A stretch of 34,051 bases of DNA from Bernardetia sp. (GCF_020630935.1 NZ_JAHDIG010000053.1:1-34051), one strand, 5' to 3'; shown: positions 15,017 to 23,251, counted from the first letter of the stretch. Translations and numbers: made by a program. The notes: generated by a model not told the origin, from the letters alone.

Positions 15017-17401
15017 TTATTTCAATATCTGATTGGAAAGAACATATTCCATTTTTTCTAGGGTTTCTCTATTCAAAACCTCTCCAAAAAGAAACTTTCC
15101 CTCTTTTCCCAATACCAAAACAACAGGTTCGCTGCTTGTTGGAATATATAAATCCTCAAAAATAGAGTTGCTACTTGGAATAATATCAGCATAAAATGGC
15201 GTTCCAATTAAAAATTCTTCTACTTCTTTTTTTTTGCTTTCTGTAAAACCATAAAAAGTGATATTGTTAGATGAATAGGTTTCAATCATTTTGTTGAGTA
15301 TTGGAATAGCTTCAATAGATTTTGTTGATGTTGGCGACCAAAAAAGAAAAACGCTTAATTTATTTTCTAAATCGTCTTTCAATATTTCATTTTCTGAAAG
15401 AAGAGTAAAACTAAAGTTTGGAAAGGCTTTAAAGAGATTTCTCTGCATTGTAAATCCTCTGAACAACGTCATTTTTTCCTCCTTACTCATTTTTGAAAAT
15501 GGGTAAGAAATTGTTGGTCTGATGATTTTGGTAGTATCAATAACTTGATTTTCTTTGATAAACTTTTTGAAATTATATTTTTCAATCTGTGTAAATTTTG
15601 CACTTGTGAAATCGCCATAACGCACAAACATATTCATTACAGAATCTGTTTCATTCTCTTTTTCTAGGTTTTTCTTGAAAAATACATAAATCGGTTGGGC
15701 TACCGTTTCATAAGGCGTTCTGTCTGTTCTTTTTTGTAGTCCACTTTCCACTAAAAATGTATTTGGAGTAGTTTGGTGAAGTACGGAAAGATGTTGATAA
15801 TTTTTGAGCCATAGTTTTCCGTCTTTGAAGATGATTTCTTTTCCTAAGCCATAACTTCCTAGAAATTCTCCTGCATTTTTGGGCAAAATATACGAATTAG
15901 GTTGTGGCTTGGTAATATTTTCTAACTGCTTAAAACGTTTTCCATACTTTCGGATATAAGTAAAATCGCTTTTTAAAATGCTTTGTTCATAAGCCATTTT
16001 GTAAGCAATGTCAAAAGCCTTATCTACACTTGTTGTATCATAAGCAGAGACAAAAATATTGGGTTTTACTACAAAATCTTCTTCATTTTCTGTTAAACTA
16101 ATTTCTATATCTGGGACATTGAGCCAAGCATACGCACTAACACCCACAGAGCGAGTGATTGTATTTTGTCCTTTTGTGTCTTCGCCTATCACAATAGCAT
16201 TTCTATATTTTTGTAAAACTTTTGCTATCCATTCAGCTATATCAGAGGTGTTTCTGTCCGTTAAGATATAAATAGGACGCTCATAATAACGCAAGGTGTA
16301 GTATTTTTCATAGTTTTTATCTACTTCTAATGGATAATGAGAGTAATGGTATAAATAATTTCCTCCTTTGAAGAAAGGTTTTACTTCTTCGGTTTTTGTC
16401 ATTAGAGAAATAGTAGGGTTTTCTACTGTTTTCCTGCGTGGCTTTCCATTATCTTTTAAATATTCTCTAGTGTGAAAAACTTTTGCTGTTCCTAAATTAT
16501 AGGTTGTGTCTGGACGAAAAAAACGCTCCACAAACCAAATGGGTACGCTCATTTCATTGATACTTTTGTCTTTTGTAAAGAATTTACTTTCAGGTTTGTA
16601 AAAACTAGCTTCTCTTAAATCTAAAATCAAGGCATCTGTAAAGAGAAATTCTTGAATTAAGTTTTTTATGAAACGCTCATCTACATAATTAGCAGTAGGT
16701 AAGAACGAACATTTTAAATAGCCAATATTTCCTTCTAAGATTTCTTTTTTCTCAAATCCGTTTACTAAATAATCTAAATTATAACGTGTAGAGTTATAGT
16801 TCCATAAATTGGTTTCGTAAGAAGCTCTGCGTCTGCCTCTTTTAACAGCTATTTTTCTAAATCCAGACTTGCCTTGAGCTATTCGATTATAGAAATTCTT
16901 TTTATTATAACGAAATAAACGCCACCATAAAGAGCCATACCTTAAATAGTGTGTATATTCATCAGACTTCAATCTTTCTCCTTTCCACCCATTTCCCCAA
17001 ACATGTTCTCTACCACAACTACAAAATCTTGACTTTCTATGAAATCCAAATTTTTCATCTTCTCCATGAACGTAACCCTCTTGTGGAGCAGTATTTTCAA
17101 GGGATAAAGCTGTATTATTGTCTAATTCATACCAATAGTGGTTTAGGTAAAAGGCAAATTCTTGTAAATTATATTCTATCAGAGAATCTATAAAAGCATT
17201 GTTTCCGATTTCTAAAATGGGTTTTCTATACAGTGAATCTGTCGTATAAAGACAAATTGTAGAGTCTAGTCTAGTTTTAAATTTTTCCACTTCTTCTTTT
17301 TCTATGATGCGTTCTGGTTTGCGTTGTGAGAAAGCAATAGTATAACTAACAACAGTAAAAAATAAACAAAGAAGGACAGTTTTTAGAAATGAGAGTTGCA
17401 T
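15017..17401 (-). CDS. Exported S41-protease-like protein fused to a thioredoxin-fold domain; both active sites look replaced
   Basis: A 794-residue protein with a signal peptide (1-25). An N-terminal helical region contains a CSCG motif (127-130). The S41 (tail-specific/IRBP) protease core runs from about 220 to 470: the ALILDLRE strand (257-264), YILTDRNTSDIAE (378-390) and GEDTKGQ (406-412) match the family's ALIIDLRG, VLTSRxTFSAAE and GETTGG. At the nucleophile Ser the gapless alignment puts Asp387, with Ser386 one place early. The C-terminal 130 residues look like a TlpA/redoxin fold. FLFWSPTSTKSIEAIP (685-700) sits where the family has FWATWCGPCR..., so the CxxC is S692-x-x-S695. It is probably periplasmic, a pseudoenzyme or binding protein, though altered catalysis is possible. 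It is a single gene, 91 nt before the glycosyltransferase. Confidence 0.75.
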   Translation of the reverse strand: MQLSFLKTVLLCLFFTVVSYTIAFSQRKPERIIEKEEVEKFKTRLDSTICLYTTDSLYRKPILEIGNNAFIDSLIEYNLQEFAFYLNHYWYELDNNTALSLENTAPQEGYVHGEDEKFGFHRKSRFCSCGREHVWGNGWKGERLKSDEYTHYLRYGSLWWRLFRYNKKNFYNRIAQGKSGFRKIAVKRGRRRASYETNLWNYNSTRYNLDYLVNGFEKKEILEGNIGYLKCSFLPTANYVDERFIKNLIQEFLFTDALILDLREASFYKPESKFFTKDKSINEMSVPIWFVERFFRPDTTYNLGTAKVFHTREYLKDNGKPRRKTVENPTISLMTKTEEVKPFFKGGNYLYHYSHYPLEVDKNYEKYYTLRYYERPIYILTDRNTSDIAEWIAKVLQKYRNAIVIGEDTKGQNTITRSVGVSAYAWLNVPDIEISLTENEEDFVVKPNIFVSAYDTTSVDKAFDIAYKMAYEQSILKSDFTYIRKYGKRFKQLENITKPQPNSYILPKNAGEFLGSYGLGKEIIFKDGKLWLKNYQHLSVLHQTTPNTFLVESGLQKRTDRTPYETVAQPIYVFFKKNLEKENETDSVMNMFVRYGDFTSAKFTQIEKYNFKKFIKENQVIDTTKIIRPTISYPFSKMSKEEKMTLFRGFTMQRNLFKAFPNFSFTLLSENEILKDDLENKLSVFLFWSPTSTKSIEAIPILNKMIETYSSNNITFYGFTESKKKEVEEFLIGTPFYADIIPSSNSIFEDLYIPTSSEPVVLVLGKEGKFLFGEVLNRETLEKMEYVLSNQILK

Positions 17402-17417
17402 ATTTTAATGCTAAAAG

Positions 17418-17436
17418 GGATAACGCATGGTTATCC
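17418..17436. repeat. Hairpin in the leader of the S41-like gene
   Basis: GGATAAC (17418-17424) pairs with GTTATCC (17430-17436) around a 5-nt loop, 16 bases upstream of the start codon. A perfect -7-type element, TAGATTTG on the minus strand (complement of 17463-17470), lies further upstream, so the hairpin would be in the transcript. It may be a REP-like unit or a leader structure. Confidence 0.5.
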
Positions 17437-17540
17437 TTACAAAAAAGATAATAATAATTTGACAAATCTAAACAAAAAATATGTATTGACTAAAATTTTA
17501 GTTGAAAAACTTTGTTTTTAGTTGTTTGTGTTTAGACAAG

Positions 17541-17584
17541 AAAAAACTCCTTAAAACAATTATTATGATGCTTTAAGGAGTTTT
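17541..17584 (-). terminator. Terminator of the padR-pspC unit
   Basis: AAAACTCCTTAAA (17543-17555) pairs perfectly over 13 bp with TTTAAGGAGTTTT (17572-17584), loop 16 nt. On the minus strand the stem is followed by a run of six T, so it ends pspC, 40 bases beyond its stop. Confidence 0.85.
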
Positions 17585-17589
17585 GCAGA

Positions 17590-17624
17590 AATGAATAGTT
17601 ATCATTTACCACTTATAATTTATC
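17590..17624. repeat. Degenerate heptamer array abutting the pspC stop codon
   Basis: The 7-bp register runs through TAGTTAT (17596), CATTTAC (17603), CACTTAT (17610) and AATTTAT (17617). It stops at the pspC stop codon (17624-17626). Confidence 0.55.
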
Positions 17625-18565
17625 TAAAAGTGTTTTTTAAAGAATTTAGAATTTTTGATTTTTGAAGCTGTTGAGCTTACAGTATCTTCAAACTGACTTT
17701 CTACTTGTGCTACTCTAGCTTTAAAACTCTCATCTTCCAAGAAAGAAGGTTTTTCTTCCAAGTCAATTTGCTCTTGTAGGCTTTTTGCTTCTGGCATAGC
17801 AATCCAAAGAGCTAAATAAGCTAAAAGTCCGAATCCGTCTAAGAATAGAGTTCCAATGAAAAGCAAGCGTACTATTGTCTCATCAATACCAAAATATTTT
17901 GCAATTCCTGAAGCTACACCACCTACTTTTTTATCGACCATGCTACGCATAAAACGCTTCGTTTTGGCAAGTGCAGATGTTGATTCTTGTTTTTCTAACA
18001 TTCCTTCCTTAGGGTCTTTTGGCATTGCTAACCAAGAGGCTGCATACAGAGGAATACCAAATCCACCAGCAAAAAGACTAGCTACAAAACCCAAACGAAC
18101 AAAAGCTGGGTCAATATTGTAATAATCAGCAATTCCAGAGGCTACACCACCAATTTTTTTATCTCTCTTTTTGAGTGTAAATTTTTTGCCTACACTACGC
18201 AATTCTTTTTTAGGAGCAGCTTTTTTGAGAGTTTGCCATTGGTCTTTTCGCTCAAAATAACCTAAATCTAAATCTATACCTTCTGCAATCGCAATTTCTT
18301 TTGCTGTTCCGACTTGCAAAATCATGATTTCAATATCATTTTTGTCAATCGTTCCTTTATCAATACTCAAACGCTCCAAGAGAACTTCTGCCATTCTTGT
18401 TTCGATATCCTCAATCGTCATTGAATCTTCTGGAAAGCAACGCTTCAAATCCATTAGATAGGCTTTTAGTGTTGGATAAGCTGCTTGCTCAACGTGAAAA
18501 GAAATGGATGCAATATTAACTTCCAAAGTATTGTTTAAAGACGAATTTGTGTGGAGTGGAGGCAT
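17624..18565 (-). CDS. Double PspC-domain membrane protein
   Basis: A 313-residue protein. Residues 1-100 form the helical N-terminal region common in Bacteroidota PspC proteins (LKAYLMDLKRCF...VLLERL...GTAKEIA). Two PspC domains follow, at about 128-183 and 202-260. Each starts KKxGGVASGIAxYxxID and ends in a membrane helix (IPLYAASWLAMP and LAYLALWIAMP). The C-terminal 55 residues are charged and helical. PspC proteins sense or buffer inner-membrane stress, and in this phylum the gene is regularly paired with a padR regulator, as here. No pspA is nearby. The close similarity of the two PspC domains points to an internal duplication. Confidence 0.88.
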   Translation of the reverse strand: MPPLHTNSSLNNTLEVNIASISFHVEQAAYPTLKAYLMDLKRCFPEDSMTIEDIETRMAEVLLERLSIDKGTIDKNDIEIMILQVGTAKEIAIAEGIDLDLGYFERKDQWQTLKKAAPKKELRSVGKKFTLKKRDKKIGGVASGIADYYNIDPAFVRLGFVASLFAGGFGIPLYAASWLAMPKDPKEGMLEKQESTSALAKTKRFMRSMVDKKVGGVASGIAKYFGIDETIVRLLFIGTLFLDGFGLLAYLALWIAMPEAKSLQEQIDLEEKPSFLEDESFKARVAQVESQFEDTVSSTASKIKNSKFFKKHF

Positions 18566-18639
18566 GATAAATTGAGAGTTTAGGTTTGAACACTTAGAAT
18601 ATATATTGTTATTTGCTTCTAAGTTTTCTGATGTAGTTG

Positions 18640-18674
18640 ATAGATAATTAGTTAGTAATAGGTAATGATGAAAA
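18640..18674. repeat. Degenerate heptamer array in the padR-pspC gap
   Basis: ATAGATA, ATTAGTT, AGTAATA, GGTAATG and ATGAAAA follow in a 7-bp register. It is weaker than the other arrays. The 215-nt gap holds nothing else I can identify. Confidence 0.4.
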
Positions 18675-18780
18675 ATTACATTTTTTTTAAATTATTTTGT
18701 AGGTTAAATGCCTTGTCTTTGACAAAGAAGAGAAACTGTATTCATTTTAAAATCTGATTTCTCCTTTCTAAATAGTTTTT

Positions 18781-19146
18781 TTAGCTGGCTTGTCGTTGTT
18801 CTTGTCTATTCTGATTTGTATTTTCTAAAAGAGTATTTGTTGAAAAAACAAGTTGATGCCAAGAGTTGGTCAATCCTTGTAAAAAATCATGTCCATTGTC
18901 TGTTAAGCGATAATATTTTCTTGGAGGACCTCCTGTAGATTCTTGCCACGAGTAAGTAACTAATCCAGATTTATTCAGACGATTTAGAAGTGGATAAAGC
19001 GTTCCTTCTACTACCAATAATTGAGCTTCCTTTAAGCTGCGAAGTAGCTCAGAAGCATACACTTCACCACCTGCAATTACACGCAAAACACACAGTTCCA
19101 AAATTCCTTTTCGCATTTGTACTTCAGCATTTTCTAATGTAATCAC
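18781..19146 (-). CDS. PadR-family transcriptional regulator
   Basis: A 121-residue winged-helix protein. MRKGILELCVLRVI (11-24) opens the helix-turn-helix, then EVYASELLRSLKEAQLLVVEGTLYPLLNRLNKSGLV (helices 2-3) and a wing TYSWQESTGGPPRKYYRLT. This is the standard PadR pattern. The start is GTG at 19146: an in-frame stop lies just one codon upstream, and the next Met (residue 11) would cut into the conserved QMRKG. It probably represses its own operon with pspC, which follows 215 nt downstream on the same strand. A dyad TTATAC-6-GTATAA at 19225-19242, about 80 nt upstream, is a candidate operator. Confidence 0.9.
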   Translation of the reverse strand: MITLENAEVQMRKGILELCVLRVIAGGEVYASELLRSLKEAQLLVVEGTLYPLLNRLNKSGLVTYSWQESTGGPPRKYYRLTDNGHDFLQGLTNSWHQLVFSTNTLLENTNQNRQEQRQAS

Positions 19147-19224
19147 GTCTTATTTGGTTAAATGTTTAATTGTTTTAGTGAATAATGAAAGAGCTTAAAA
19201 CTCTAACAATGTCCGTATGTCTTC

Positions 19225-19242
19225 TTATACGAAGCAGTATAA
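19225..19242. promoter_or_regulatory. Dyad upstream of padR, candidate PadR operator
   Basis: TTATAC and GTATAA form a perfect 6-bp inverted repeat with a 6-nt spacer, about 80 nt upstream of the padR start. PadR-family proteins bind inverted repeats near their own promoters. The link is inferred from position only. Confidence 0.35.
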
Positions 19243-19450
19243 AAAAGGTTACTATGTTATGCAAGGTAGTAGGTAAAATAATTTGTAATGAGCAAGTGAA
19301 AATATGAAAAGTGTTGATTTTCAGTGAGTTATGAGTGGTTTTTAAGTTGGATGAATTGTAAAATATTTATAACATTATGAAAGCAAAGAAAATTTTTGCT
19401 AAAAAAAGAGAGCAAGTGCAAAAAATAATGTATATTTATCGTTGCTAATC

Positions 19451-19479
19451 AATTACGAATTAAAAATTACGAATTACGA
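19451..19479. repeat. Heptamer array (AATTACG type)
   Basis: AATTACG, AATTAAA, AATTACG, AATTACG and A follow in perfect 7-bp register. It is the reverse-strand form of the AATTCGT/AATTTTT array at 12241. Confidence 0.8.
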
Positions 19480-19621
19480 CCTGATAAAGCAGTGAAGCTA
19501 ATTGAAATACAATATAATCAGTTACGGATTTGTGGTTTTATGATTTTTGAAATTCTACCTTTACAAAAGATTTTTTAGTGTTGTGTCTAACTAATTTTAA
19601 GTAATCAGAGTTAAGACAAAT

Positions 19622-19677
19622 AATTCGTAATTAGCTTCGCTGAATGCTTATTTCGTAATTAAAAAAAATCGTAATTG
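19622..19677. repeat. Degenerate heptamer array ending at the coiled-coil gene start
   Basis: AATTCGT, AATTAGC, TTCGCTG, AATGCTT, ATTTCGT, AATTAAA, AAAAATC and GTAATTG keep the 7-bp register: AATTCGT and ATTTCGT are exactly 28 bp apart. It ends 4 bases before the ATG at 19682. Confidence 0.6.
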
Positions 19678-19681
19678 AGTC

Positions 19682-20545
19682 ATGTCAAAATCAAATACAC
19701 CATTCGGATATATCAAGGGTTCTATTAATCAGCCTGTGAGCATCGTAAAGTATGCGATTGGCGTGGTGGCGATTGCTGCTTTAGTAGCTTTTATCTTCAA
19801 TACAACACAGGGTTCTGATAAAAAAGAGGTAGAAAATACATTTTTGTTAGAAGACATTAGAAAAACTAACGAAGAGCATCTCAAAACGATTGCAGACCTT
19901 CAAAAACAGTTAGAAGAGTCAGAAAACAATGCAGCCAAAATAAAGGAAGAACTCATTCAAAAACAAGCGCAGATAGATTCGAAAGGTGCACAAATTGATG
20001 CAAAAGAAGGAAGTATCGGAACGCTCCAAACACAACTTAGCGATTTGAAAAATGACAAAATGCGTCTGCATCAAATTATAGATGAACGTGGAAGAGAACT
20101 AGCTCAAATGACAGAGCGAAACAAAGAACAAAATTCGCTTTTAGAAACCACTCAAAACAATCTTCAAAAGTCGCAAGAACAAACTCGTCAAGACCAACAA
20201 GCTATTAAAAACCTTCAAGAAGAACTTCGTGGACTCAATGAAAAAGTAAATATTGCCTACAACCACGAAAAAGATTTGCAAAGCCAAGTTAATAAGCTCT
20301 TGACAGACCTCAACCAAACTCGTACAGAGCTTAATCAGTCAAGAATGGATTTGAGTGATGCTAAAGCAGAGCTACGTATTTTGAAGGAACTTCACCCAAT
20401 GAACAATAACGTTCCTGTTCAGCAAATCACACTCTCACAACAGCAACCTCAAGAAGAAAGTAGTGCCAATGCCCTCAAAATGGTAGCTATCGTTTCTGTA
20501 ATTGTGATGTTTATTGTTTTTGTTGTTTATATGCTTAGAGATTAG
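19682..20545 (+). CDS. Coiled-coil protein anchored at both ends
   Basis: A 287-residue protein with a membrane helix near the N-terminus (about 21-39), a continuous Gln/Glu/Lys/Leu heptad coiled coil (about 45-245), a Gln-rich Pro-containing linker (about 246-265), and a second membrane helix (266-284) ending in a 3-residue tail. By hydrophobicity the long coil should lie on one side of the membrane, held at both ends. No catalytic motif is present. Similar coiled coils occur in septum and envelope scaffolds, but nothing more specific can be said. The start codon follows a heptamer array and has no Shine-Dalgarno sequence. Confidence 0.65.
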   Translation: MSKSNTPFGYIKGSINQPVSIVKYAIGVVAIAALVAFIFNTTQGSDKKEVENTFLLEDIRKTNEEHLKTIADLQKQLEESENNAAKIKEELIQKQAQIDSKGAQIDAKEGSIGTLQTQLSDLKNDKMRLHQIIDERGRELAQMTERNKEQNSLLETTQNNLQKSQEQTRQDQQAIKNLQEELRGLNEKVNIAYNHEKDLQSQVNKLLTDLNQTRTELNQSRMDLSDAKAELRILKELHPMNNNVPVQQITLSQQQPQEESSANALKMVAIVSVIVMFIVFVVYMLRD

Positions 20546-20683
20546 GAATAAATTTGGAATTGAAATTTTAGAATGGAAAGCTCATTTAGTTTTTTTTACT
20601 CAAATGGTCTGCTTTTGACATTTGACCAAAAAACAACAAAATTTGCAATCCCACTACAAAGTCTGTAATTTTATCTTTCATAC

Positions 20684-20717
20684 AATTCATAATTTTTAAT
20701 CTGTAATTTTTAATTGA
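20684..20717. repeat. Heptamer array in front of fumC
   Basis: AATTCAT, AATTTTT, AATCTGT, AATTTTT and AATTGAA follow in 7-bp register: this is the 12241 array with three substitutions. It reaches to within 6 bases of the fumC start. Confidence 0.8.
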
Positions 20718-20723
20718 ATTTCT

Positions 20724-22124
20724 ATGTCAGATTTTCGTATTGAGCGTGATACAATGGGCGAGGTAAAAGTGCCTGCCGACAAATACTGGGGCGCACAAAC
20801 AGAGCGTAGCCGTAACAATTTCAAAATAGGTGATGAGGCTTCTATGCCAAAAGAAATCGTCTATGCGTTTGCTTATCTCAAAAAAGCTGCTGCACAAGCC
20901 AATACAGAATTAGGCGTTTTGGCAAAGGAAAAAAGTGACCTTATTGGAAAAGCGTGTGATGAGATTTTGGATGGAAAGTTAGATGACCAATTTCCTCTAG
21001 TAATTTGGCAAACAGGTTCGGGAACACAGTCGAATATGAATGTGAATGAAGTGGTGGCATACCGTGGACACGTTTTGAGTGGTGGAAACTTGACAGATGA
21101 GAAAAAAGCTCTTCACCCTAACGATGATGTAAACAAATCGCAGTCTTCAAATGACACATTTCCAACAGCAATGCACATTGCAGCCTACAAACTCGTTACA
21201 GAAAATACGATTAAGGGCATAGAAAAATTGCGTGATACGCTACAAAGCAAATCAGAGGAATTTAAAGACATTGTAAAGACGGGGCGTACTCACTTTATGG
21301 ATGCTACTCCTCTTACACTCGGACAAGAGTTTTCTGGTTATGTTCAACAACTCAATAACTCTTTGCGCTGCATCAAAAATGCGCTAGAAATGGTAAGAGA
21401 GCTTGCTCTTGGAGGAACTGCCGTAGGAACAGGACTAAATACACCAAAAGGATATGATGTTTTGGTAGCTGAAAAAATTGCTAACCTTACGGGTTTACCT
21501 TTCGTAACTGCACCAAACAAATTTGAAGCTTTAGCTGCTCACGATGCGATGGTAGAGCTTTCTGGTGCATTGAAGCGTACAGCTGTTGCACTTATGAAAA
21601 TCGGCAATGATATTCGTATGTTGGGGTCAGGTCCTCGTTGTGGTATTGGAGAAATTATGCTTCCAGAAAACGAACCAGGTTCTTCTATTATGCCAGGAAA
21701 AGTAAACCCTACACAGCCAGAAGCTATGACGATGGTTTGCGCTCAAGTAATGGGTAATGATATGGCTGTTTCGGTGGGTGGCTCAAACGGACACTTCGAA
21801 CTCAATGTTTTCAAGCCATTGATTGCTGCTAATGTTCTTCAATCGGCTCGTCTGATTGGTGATGCTTGTGTGTCATTTACAGATAACTGTGCTGTAGGAA
21901 TTGAACCAAACAAAGAAAATATACAAAAGCATTTAGAAAATTCTTTAATGCTCGTTACGGCTCTCAATACACATATTGGTTACGAAAAAGCTGCTAAAAT
22001 TGCCAAGAAAGCGCATAAAGAAAACAAAACATTGCGCCAAGCTGCTGTAGAACTAGAATTTTTGACTTCTGAACAGTTTGATGAGTGGGTGGTACCTGCA
22101 AATATGATTGGTTCTATGAAATAA
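20724..22124 (+). CDS. fumC: Fumarate hydratase class II (FumC)
   Basis: Catalyses reversible hydration of fumarate to L-malate in the TCA cycle, as a cytoplasmic homotetramer without an iron-sulfur cluster. At 466 residues the length is typical. [14 protein letters not shown] (97-110), [13 protein letters not shown] (141-153), the [14 protein letters not shown] segment (187-200, His190) and the superfamily signature [10 protein letters not shown] (319-328, with the catalytic Ser in the loop) are intact. Aspartate ammonia-lyase is the closest alternative, but the [12 protein letters not shown] and overall pattern fit fumarase. A long leader of 178 nt separates it from the coiled-coil gene. 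TAAATTTG at 20549-20556 with a TTG 23 nt upstream is a possible promoter. Confidence 0.95.
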   Translation: MSDFRIERDTMGEVKVPADKYWGAQTERSRNNFKIGDEASMPKEIVYAFAYLKKAAAQANTELGVLAKEKSDLIGKACDEILDGKLDDQFPLVIWQTGSGTQSNMNVNEVVAYRGHVLSGGNLTDEKKALHPNDDVNKSQSSNDTFPTAMHIAAYKLVTENTIKGIEKLRDTLQSKSEEFKDIVKTGRTHFMDATPLTLGQEFSGYVQQLNNSLRCIKNALEMVRELALGGTAVGTGLNTPKGYDVLVAEKIANLTGLPFVTAPNKFEALAAHDAMVELSGALKRTAVALMKIGNDIRMLGSGPRCGIGEIMLPENEPGSSIMPGKVNPTQPEAMTMVCAQVMGNDMAVSVGGSNGHFELNVFKPLIAANVLQSARLIGDACVSFTDNCAVGIEPNKENIQKHLENSLMLVTALNTHIGYEKAAKIAKKAHKENKTLRQAAVELEFLTSEQFDEWVVPANMIGSMK

Positions 22125-22132
22125 ATTTGTAG

Positions 22133-22150
22133 CTCATTCTTTAGAATGAG
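22133..22150. repeat. Short REP-like palindrome after fumC
   Basis: CTCATTCT (22133-22140) and AGAATGAG (22143-22150) form a perfect inverted repeat around TT, just before the fumC terminator. Confidence 0.55.
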
Positions 22151-22156
22151 AAAGCT

Positions 22157-22196
22157 AAAACCCTAAGAGTGTTTAAAAATTCTTAGGGTTTTATCA
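22157..22196 (+). terminator. fumC terminator
   Basis: AAAACCCTAAGA (22157-22168) pairs perfectly over 12 bp with TCTTAGGGTTTT (22181-22192), loop 12 nt. The T-run is short and then AT-rich. Confidence 0.75.
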
Positions 22197-22247
22197 TTTA
22201 TTTTACTTTTAACTCCAACAACTATCAAAAAGATGGTTGTTTATATT

Positions 22248-22432
22248 TAACGTGAACTCGGGATTAAAAACCAATCTTAAATGCTTCTCTATACACTACA
22301 AAAACTATTTTAGGTCTGCTCTAACGAGACTGACCTACTTTTAATCAAGGTCAGCCCAAAGGGCAGTACCGAAGATTAAAAGAATATCATAACTCATTGA
22401 TAATCAATAAATATAATTCCGAGTTCACGTTA
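22248..22432. mobile_element. MITE-like element with 14-bp terminal inverted repeats
   Basis: TAACGTGAACTCGG (22248-22261) and its exact reverse complement (22419-22432) bound a 185-bp non-coding stretch, and the match continues with one mismatch for 5 more bases. Inside lie two nested hairpins. One is TAGGTC (22311-22316) with GACCTA (22332-22337). The other is CTTTTAATC (22338-22346) with GATTAAAAG (22374-22382), enclosing GCCC-AAA-GGGC. A possible 4-bp target duplication, ATTT (22245-22248 and 22432-22435), is weak because the flanks are AT-rich. It carries no transposase. The right end is 4 bases from the stop codon of the next gene. Confidence 0.65.
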
Positions 22433-22436
22433 TTTA

Positions 22437-22889
22437 TTAATTATACTTTTCAAATGTTTTTTGTAAACCTTCAATTAAATTTCTAACTGACTTTGAGCCA
22501 CAATAGATACCAATTTTACGTTTCCACTTTAGCCTTGTAATCTGCTCTCCTTCATATACTGTAATTGAAATCGGTGTAAAATAATCACAGTTAATTTCAT
22601 TAATTTCCATTTCGTAGGATAATAAACTTTCTGTAGGCTCTTCATAAACTTTTGCAATAAATGGTTCATCTGATAAACTGATGGTTTTCAAAGCTTGAAA
22701 GCTATTAGAGTTGATATCATAACAACTATCAATCTCAATTTTAGAACTATTAACTCGAAAAGCTACGTACTCACATTTTTTGCCATAATATATTCTACTA
22801 ACTAGTAACATACTTTTATTTTTCTCATTTTGGCTAAACACTGATAAAGAAAAAATGATTGATAACAAGACTCCAAAAACTATTCTCAT
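22437..22889 (-). CDS. Small secreted protein, unknown
   Basis: A 150-residue protein with a signal peptide (about 1-19, ending VFSQN). The mature part is beta-rich with four Cys residues, so it may be disulphide-bonded in the periplasm or outside the cell. No family is recognised. On its own strand TAAATTTG (complement of 22898-22905) is a perfect -7-like element only about 10 nt from the ATG. A 9-bp palindrome (22911-22932) lies just behind it. If that promoter is real, the transcript would be nearly leaderless. The MITE-like element abuts its stop codon. Confidence 0.6.
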   Translation of the reverse strand: MRIVFGVLLSIIFSLSVFSQNEKNKSMLLVSRIYYGKKCEYVAFRVNSSKIEIDSCYDINSNSFQALKTISLSDEPFIAKVYEEPTESLLSYEMEINEINCDYFTPISITVYEGEQITRLKWKRKIGIYCGSKSVRNLIEGLQKTFEKYN

Positions 22890-22910
22890 TTTACTTACAA
22901 ATTTAAAGTG

Positions 22911-22932
22911 ATGTATTATGTGTATAATACAT
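22911..22932. promoter_or_regulatory. Perfect palindrome, candidate operator
   Basis: ATGTATTAT (22911-22919), GTGT and ATAATACAT (22924-22932) form a perfect 9-bp inverted repeat. It sits immediately upstream of the -7-like element of the secreted-protein gene, where a regulator would block or recruit polymerase. AT-richness makes chance somewhat likelier. Confidence 0.4.
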
Positions 22933-23223
22933 AATTTGAGTTTCCGTCACATTTATACCCAATAAAAATTAAATTTGGAATTTAACTATTTACAATCAAT
23001 TAATAACGCTATCTTTATTTATGTTCTAACGAAGCAACACCAACTCAAAAACTACATTTTAGATTTTCAATCTTTAGCTTACCAAAGATAATTTTTAGCT
23101 ATCCATTCTCCATATAAGAATAACATATCTTAAATTCTTGCCTAAGAATATTCTACTTTGTTTCTTTGCAACTTTAATTTTTGTGATAACTTTAACACAC
23201 AACACAAAAACTTTTCAGTTTAT

Positions 23224-23251
23224 GAATTTTAATTTTTAATTGACCATTTTT
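23224..23251. repeat. Heptamer array in front of aspartokinase
   Basis: GAATTTT, AATTTTT, AATTGAC and CATTTTT follow in 7-bp register and end 2 bases before the ATG at 23254. Confidence 0.55.

Larger units (their letters stand above)
19147..19681. other. 535-nt intergenic region between padR and the coiled-coil gene
   Basis: This divergent gap holds a dyad TTATAC (19225-19230) / GTATAA (19237-19242) near padR, a heptamer array at 19451-19478 and a second at 19622-19677. No ORF, RNA gene or consensus promoter was recognised in the rest. Confidence 0.6.
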
